Below are positions 6,834-9,756 of a DNA stretch of 9,756 nucleotides, piece after piece. The stretch comes from Deltaproteobacteria bacterium (lineage in GTDB: Bacteria > Desulfobacterota > B13-G15). The DNA lies in NCBI GenBank assembly GCA_003646585.1, contig QMLA01000016.1:1-9756 (forward strand), given 5' to 3'. The position numbers and the translations under genes were made by a program. Position 1 is the stretch's first letter. Each line of letters opens with the position of its first letter. The notes under the pieces were generated by a model that was not told the origin of the DNA, did no database searches, and saw only the letters and a list, made by a program, of their open reading frames with translations.

Positions 6834-9432
6834 GGAGGTTGACCCTCGCCTCGCTGAAGTGGAAGGTGGAGAAGACCTCCCCTTTCTTCACCCGCTCGCT
6901 CACCTTGGCCCGGGCCTCGATCTGGCCCCTCCTGCTCACGATCCGCACCAGGTCCCCGTCGGCGATCCCGAGCTCCTGAGCATCCGCCGGATTGATCTCC
7001 ACGAAGGGCTCGGGAACATAGTGGCTGGACACCTTGCTCCTGCGGGTCATGGTCCCAGTGTGGTAGTGATAGTAGTTGCGGCCGGTAATAAGGGCAAAGG
7101 GATAATTGGAGTCAGGGGTCTCCTGAGGAGGACGGTACTCCACAGGGACCAATAACCCCTTGCCCCTGGCGATCTTGCCCGCGTGGAGGATGGGTGTGCC
7201 TGGGTGGTCCTCCGAGGGGCATGGCCAGTGGATCCCTTCCCGCTCAATCCTCCTGTAGGTAATCCCCGCGTACTGGGGAGTCGCCTTCCTTATCTCCTCA
7301 AAGATCTCCTCGGCGGAGCTGTAATCCATGGGGTAACCGAGCCTCTTGGAGAGTTCGGAGATGATCCACCAGTCCTCCTTGGCCTCCCCCTTGGGCTCCA
7401 AGGCCTTCCTCACCCTCTGGACCCTCCGCTCCGTGTTGGTGAAGGTCCCGTCCTTCTCGGCAAAGGCACAGGATGGAAGGACCACGTGGGCGAAGCGGGC
7501 CGTGTCGGTAAAGAAGATGTCCTGCACGACCAGCAGTTCGAGCTTGGAGAGGGCCTCCTCCACGTGGTGGAGATTGGGATCCGACAGCAGAGGGTTTTCC
7601 CCCATGATGTAGAGGGCCTTGACCTTGCCCTCGAGGATGGCCTCCATCATCTCGCCAAGGGTGAGCCCGGGCTCAGATGGAAGCTTCACGCCCCAGAGGG
7701 ACTCGAACTTCTTCCTGGCCTCGGGATCGTTCACCCTCTGGTACCCGGGGAAGACGTTGGGAAGGCCGCCCATGTCGCAGGCCCCCTGCACGTTGTTCTG
7801 TCCCCTCAGGGGGTTAATGCCCGTTCCGGGCTTCCCGATGTGACCGCACAGAAGCGCCAAATTGGAGAGGGCCATGACGTTGTCGGTTCCCTTGGCGTGC
7901 TGCGTTATTCCCATGCAGTAGAGGATGGCCGCCCTCTCGGCCCGGGCATAGAGCCTCGCGACCCTAACGATGTCCTCTGCCTTTACTCCTGTGATCCTTT
8001 CGGCTTCCTCGGGGGTGTACCTCTCGATGACCTTGAGGAACTCCTCGAAGCCCTCGGTGTTATCGGAGACGAAGGCCTTATCGTAGAGCCCCTCCTTGAC
8101 GATCACGTTGGCCATGGCGTTGATGAGGGCTATGTCGGTACCGGGACGCAAGGGGAGGTGCAGGACGGCCTCCTCCACGAGGTCTATCCTCCGGGGATCC
8201 ACGACCACGATCTTGGTCCCCTTGGTCCTGGCCATCCTCCTGAGCTTCATCCCGAAGACGGGGTGGTTCTCCGTGGTGTTGCTCCCGAAAACGAGCACTA
8301 CCTCAGCCTCTTCAAGGTCACCAAGGGAATTGGTCATGGCACCGGAGCCGAGGGTGGTGGCCAAACCGGCCACCGTTGGGCTGTGTCAGAGGCGAGCGCA
8401 GTGATCGACATTGTTGGTGCCGATCACTGCCCTCATAAACTTCTGAAACACGTAGTTGTCCTCGTTGGTGCACCGGGCAGAGCATAGGCCCGCTATGGCC
8501 GATGGACCATAGCGCTCCTTTATCTCCCGGAGCCTTGAGGCCACGTAATCCAGGGCCTCATCCCAACTGGCCCCCTTGATGAAGCCATCGGTCCTTATCA
8601 GCGGCTTCCCAAGGCGTTCCTCGCTGTTGATGAACTCAAAACCGAACCGCCCTTTGACGCACAGGGTGCCGTAGTTGGGGGGGACGGATTCATCCGCGCT
8701 CACCCCTATGACCCTGTCCTCGAAAACGTGGAGATCCACGACACAGCCGAGGCCGCAGTAGGGACATACCGTCCTTACCTGCTTCCTCTGCCACGGCCTC
8801 GCCCTGACGGGACTCACGTTCTGGGTGAGGGCCCCCACGGGACAGACAGCGAGACATTCCCCGCAGGAGATGCACCTCTCGGGATACACCACCTCTATGA
8901 CCTTATGGTCCTTGTTCAGGGCCAAAACCCCCCTTTGGGCCACCTCCCGGCAGGCGTAAACGCACCTCTGACAGAGCACACACCTACTGGGGTAATACTT
9001 GATGGCCACAGTGGCATAGGAGACAGGCCTTCTGGCGAGCATGGGGAGGCTTTCGGCGTCCTCGATTATCAGGGAATCGAGGCCAAACTCATAGACCAGG
9101 TCCTGGAGCCTGCACTCACCAGCCTTGTCGCACACGGGACAATCGAGGGGATGGTCCTTGAGGAGCACCCTGAGGATGTCCCTCCTCATCTGGTAAAGCC
9201 TCTCCGTGTTGGTCCTCACCACCATCCCCTCTTGGACAGGCTGCATGCAGGCGGGTTGGGGCTCATCATAGCCCTCTATCTCGACGATACAGAGCCTGCA
9301 TGCCCCGATGGGGGAAAGCTTTTCGTGGTAGCACAGGGTAGGTATGTAAATGCCATTTTCCCTGGCTACCTCAAGAATGGTCTTCCCCTCCTCTGCCTCT
9401 ATTTCCTTCCCGTCTATCCAAAGCCTCACCAT
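6757..9432 (-). CDS. fdhA: Selenocysteine-containing formate dehydrogenase, catalytic alpha subunit
   Basis: It oxidises formate to CO2, or works in reverse, at a Mo/W-bisPGD centre. Two ORFs (about 9432-8389 and 8385-6757) join in the same frame across a TGA at 8388-8386. The context HCARL-TGA-HSPTVAGLAT matches the Sec active site of FdhF-type enzymes, so TGA is read as Sec349 next to His350, in a protein of 891 aa. N-terminal clusters: 2Fe-2S ferredoxin-like (C34, C45, C48, C62); NuoG-like His/Cys3 (H94, C98, C101, C107); two 4Fe-4S (C151/154/157/161 and C187/190/193/197); then the molybdopterin-domain 4Fe-4S (C223, C226, C230, C258). The C-terminal molybdopterin-binding domain ends DPVAKIPELKVTAVRIEKI. 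No signal peptide is seen, so it is probably cytoplasmic. ATG 9432 has GGTG 6 nt upstream; GTG 9441 is an alternative. The gene starts 22 nt after the upstream oxidoreductase gene, so they are likely in one operon. Confidence 0.93.
8356..8374 (-). promoter_or_regulatory. Bacterial SECIS hairpin of fdhA
   Basis: Just after the Sec TGA, GGTGGCC (8374-8368) and GGCCACC (8362-8356) form a perfect 7-bp stem closing the 5-nt loop GGTTT. The stem starts 11 nt after the TGA. From memory, E. coli fdhF has the same 11-nt spacing and a loop that also presents GGU to SelB, although the fdhF stem has a bulged U that is not obvious here. The hairpin lies within coding sequence, as bacterial SECIS elements do. 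It would recruit SelB with Sec-tRNA to recode the TGA. Confidence 0.8.
8386..8388 (-). other. Recoded TGA (selenocysteine codon) in fdhA
   Basis: This in-frame TGA falls exactly between HCARL and HSPTVAGLA, where formate dehydrogenases have Cys or Sec as the metal ligand. The same frame is open on both sides (348 codons before, 542 after), both halves are well conserved, and a SECIS-like hairpin follows. It is therefore read as Sec, not stop. A nonsense mutation would not be expected to hit precisely the Sec site and keep the hairpin. Confidence 0.92.
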
Positions 9433-9454
9433 GGTCCCCACCCGTCCTGTGGCT

Positions 9455-9756
9455 CTAATAGGCTATCATCCCGATCCTATAACACTTGAGGCACCTGGAG
9501 GCCTCCTGAAGGGCCTCCTCTGGCCCGAAGCCCCTCTCCACCTCCTCGAAGGTGCGCTTCCTCCTTTCGGGATCGAGTTTCTCGGGTTCCTTCCGCTCCA
9601 TGCCCCCCGGCACACCGACCTTCTCCTCCGGATCGAAGACCCCTATGGCGCTGAAGAACTCCTGAAACCTCTCGGCCTCGGTGGCCCCCAGGGGTTCTCC
9701 CCACAGGAACCTGACTATCCCGCAGACAGCCCTCCTGCCGCCCGCGGTCGTGTCAC
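9455..9756 (-). CDS. Probable GltD-like FAD/NAD(P)H oxidoreductase, C-terminal part (partial)
   Basis: The visible 99 residues run from the window edge to a TAG (9457-9455). The first residues read DTTAGGRRAVCGIVRFLWGE. The end, EEVERGFGPEEALQEASRCL followed by KCY, has the 'GF...EEA..EA.RCL.C' pattern that often closes GltD-like (glutamate synthase small-subunit type) flavoproteins and the NuoF/GltD-type partner subunits of formate dehydrogenases and hydrogenases. The FAD and NAD(P) nucleotide-binding motifs would be upstream, outside the window, so the exact type cannot be seen. It lies 22 nt before fdhA on the same strand, so it is probably the electron-accepting partner of FdhA. A different reading frame here gives a 75-residue ORF, which is a shadow. 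Confidence 0.6.
   Translation of the reverse strand, partial: DTTAGGRRAVCGIVRFLWGEPLGATEAERFQEFFSAIGVFDPEEKVGVPGGMERKEPEKLDPERRKRTFEEVERGFGPEEALQEASRCLKCYRIGMIAY

Noticed and set aside
7183..8487. Long plus-strand ORF (434 codons) opposite fdhA
   Set aside because: It is fully antisense to the formate dehydrogenase catalytic domain, and its open frame follows from the high GC content.
8386..9441. A separate 351-residue Fe-S protein followed by a separate 538-residue molybdopterin protein (fdhA broken by a nonsense mutation)
   Set aside because: The two frames are the same frame, separated by one TGA exactly at the Sec/Cys active-site position and followed by a SECIS-like hairpin, so one selenoprotein gene is the better reading.
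1..9756. CRISPR arrays, insertion sequences, phage or integration sites
   Set aside because: No regularly spaced direct repeats, terminal inverted repeats, transposase or integrase reading frames were seen.

Overview
The window looks like chromosome from an anaerobic, GC-rich bacterium. Arginine is written mostly as AGG/AGA, a habit often seen in thermophiles. It carries a selenocysteine-containing, NuoG-like formate dehydrogenase, a TruD, a two-repeat NusA C-terminus, and the remains of a multihaem c-type cytochrome. That mix fits a Desulfobacterota-like (former Deltaproteobacteria) or related anaerobe, but the exact lineage cannot be fixed from this sequence.

Layout. (1) Positions 1-4937, minus strand: the translation/transcription operon rimP-nusA-ylxR-infB-ylxP-rbfA. 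Genes are separated by a few bases or overlap, and only the first six codons of rbfA are inside the window. (2) Positions 4938-5054, minus strand: the operon's control region. It has a near-consensus sigma-70 promoter (TTGTCA, 17 nt, TATAGT), then a leader of about 49 nt holding a Rho-independent terminator hairpin that ends only 9 nt before the rimP start codon. This is an apparent attenuator ahead of the operon that encodes the termination factor NusA. (3) Positions 5052-5539, minus strand: a decayed c-type cytochrome gene with frameshifts, an in-frame stop and one destroyed haem motif. (4) Positions 5595-6833, plus strand: truD (tRNA pseudouridine-13 synthase), whose frame runs 77 bp into the 3' end of the convergent next gene. 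(5) Positions 6757-9432, minus strand: one long fdhA gene. An in-frame TGA (8386-8388) splits it into two apparent ORFs. The TGA sits at the selenocysteine position of the active site and is followed, 11 nt later, by a perfect bacterial SECIS-like hairpin. (6) Positions 9455-9756, minus strand: the C-terminal 99 residues of a probable GltD-like FAD/NAD(P)H oxidoreductase, just upstream of fdhA and probably its electron-transfer partner.

How the genes work together. The first block matures the 30S subunit (RimP, RbfA), starts translation (IF-2) and controls elongation and termination (NusA). The second block oxidises formate, or reduces CO2, at a Mo/W-bisPGD selenocysteine site and passes electrons through an N-terminal Fe-S chain to a flavin/pyridine-nucleotide partner. 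The clearest points for follow-up are the Sec/SECIS pair, which an automatic gene caller would split, and the terminator-containing leader of the nusA operon.
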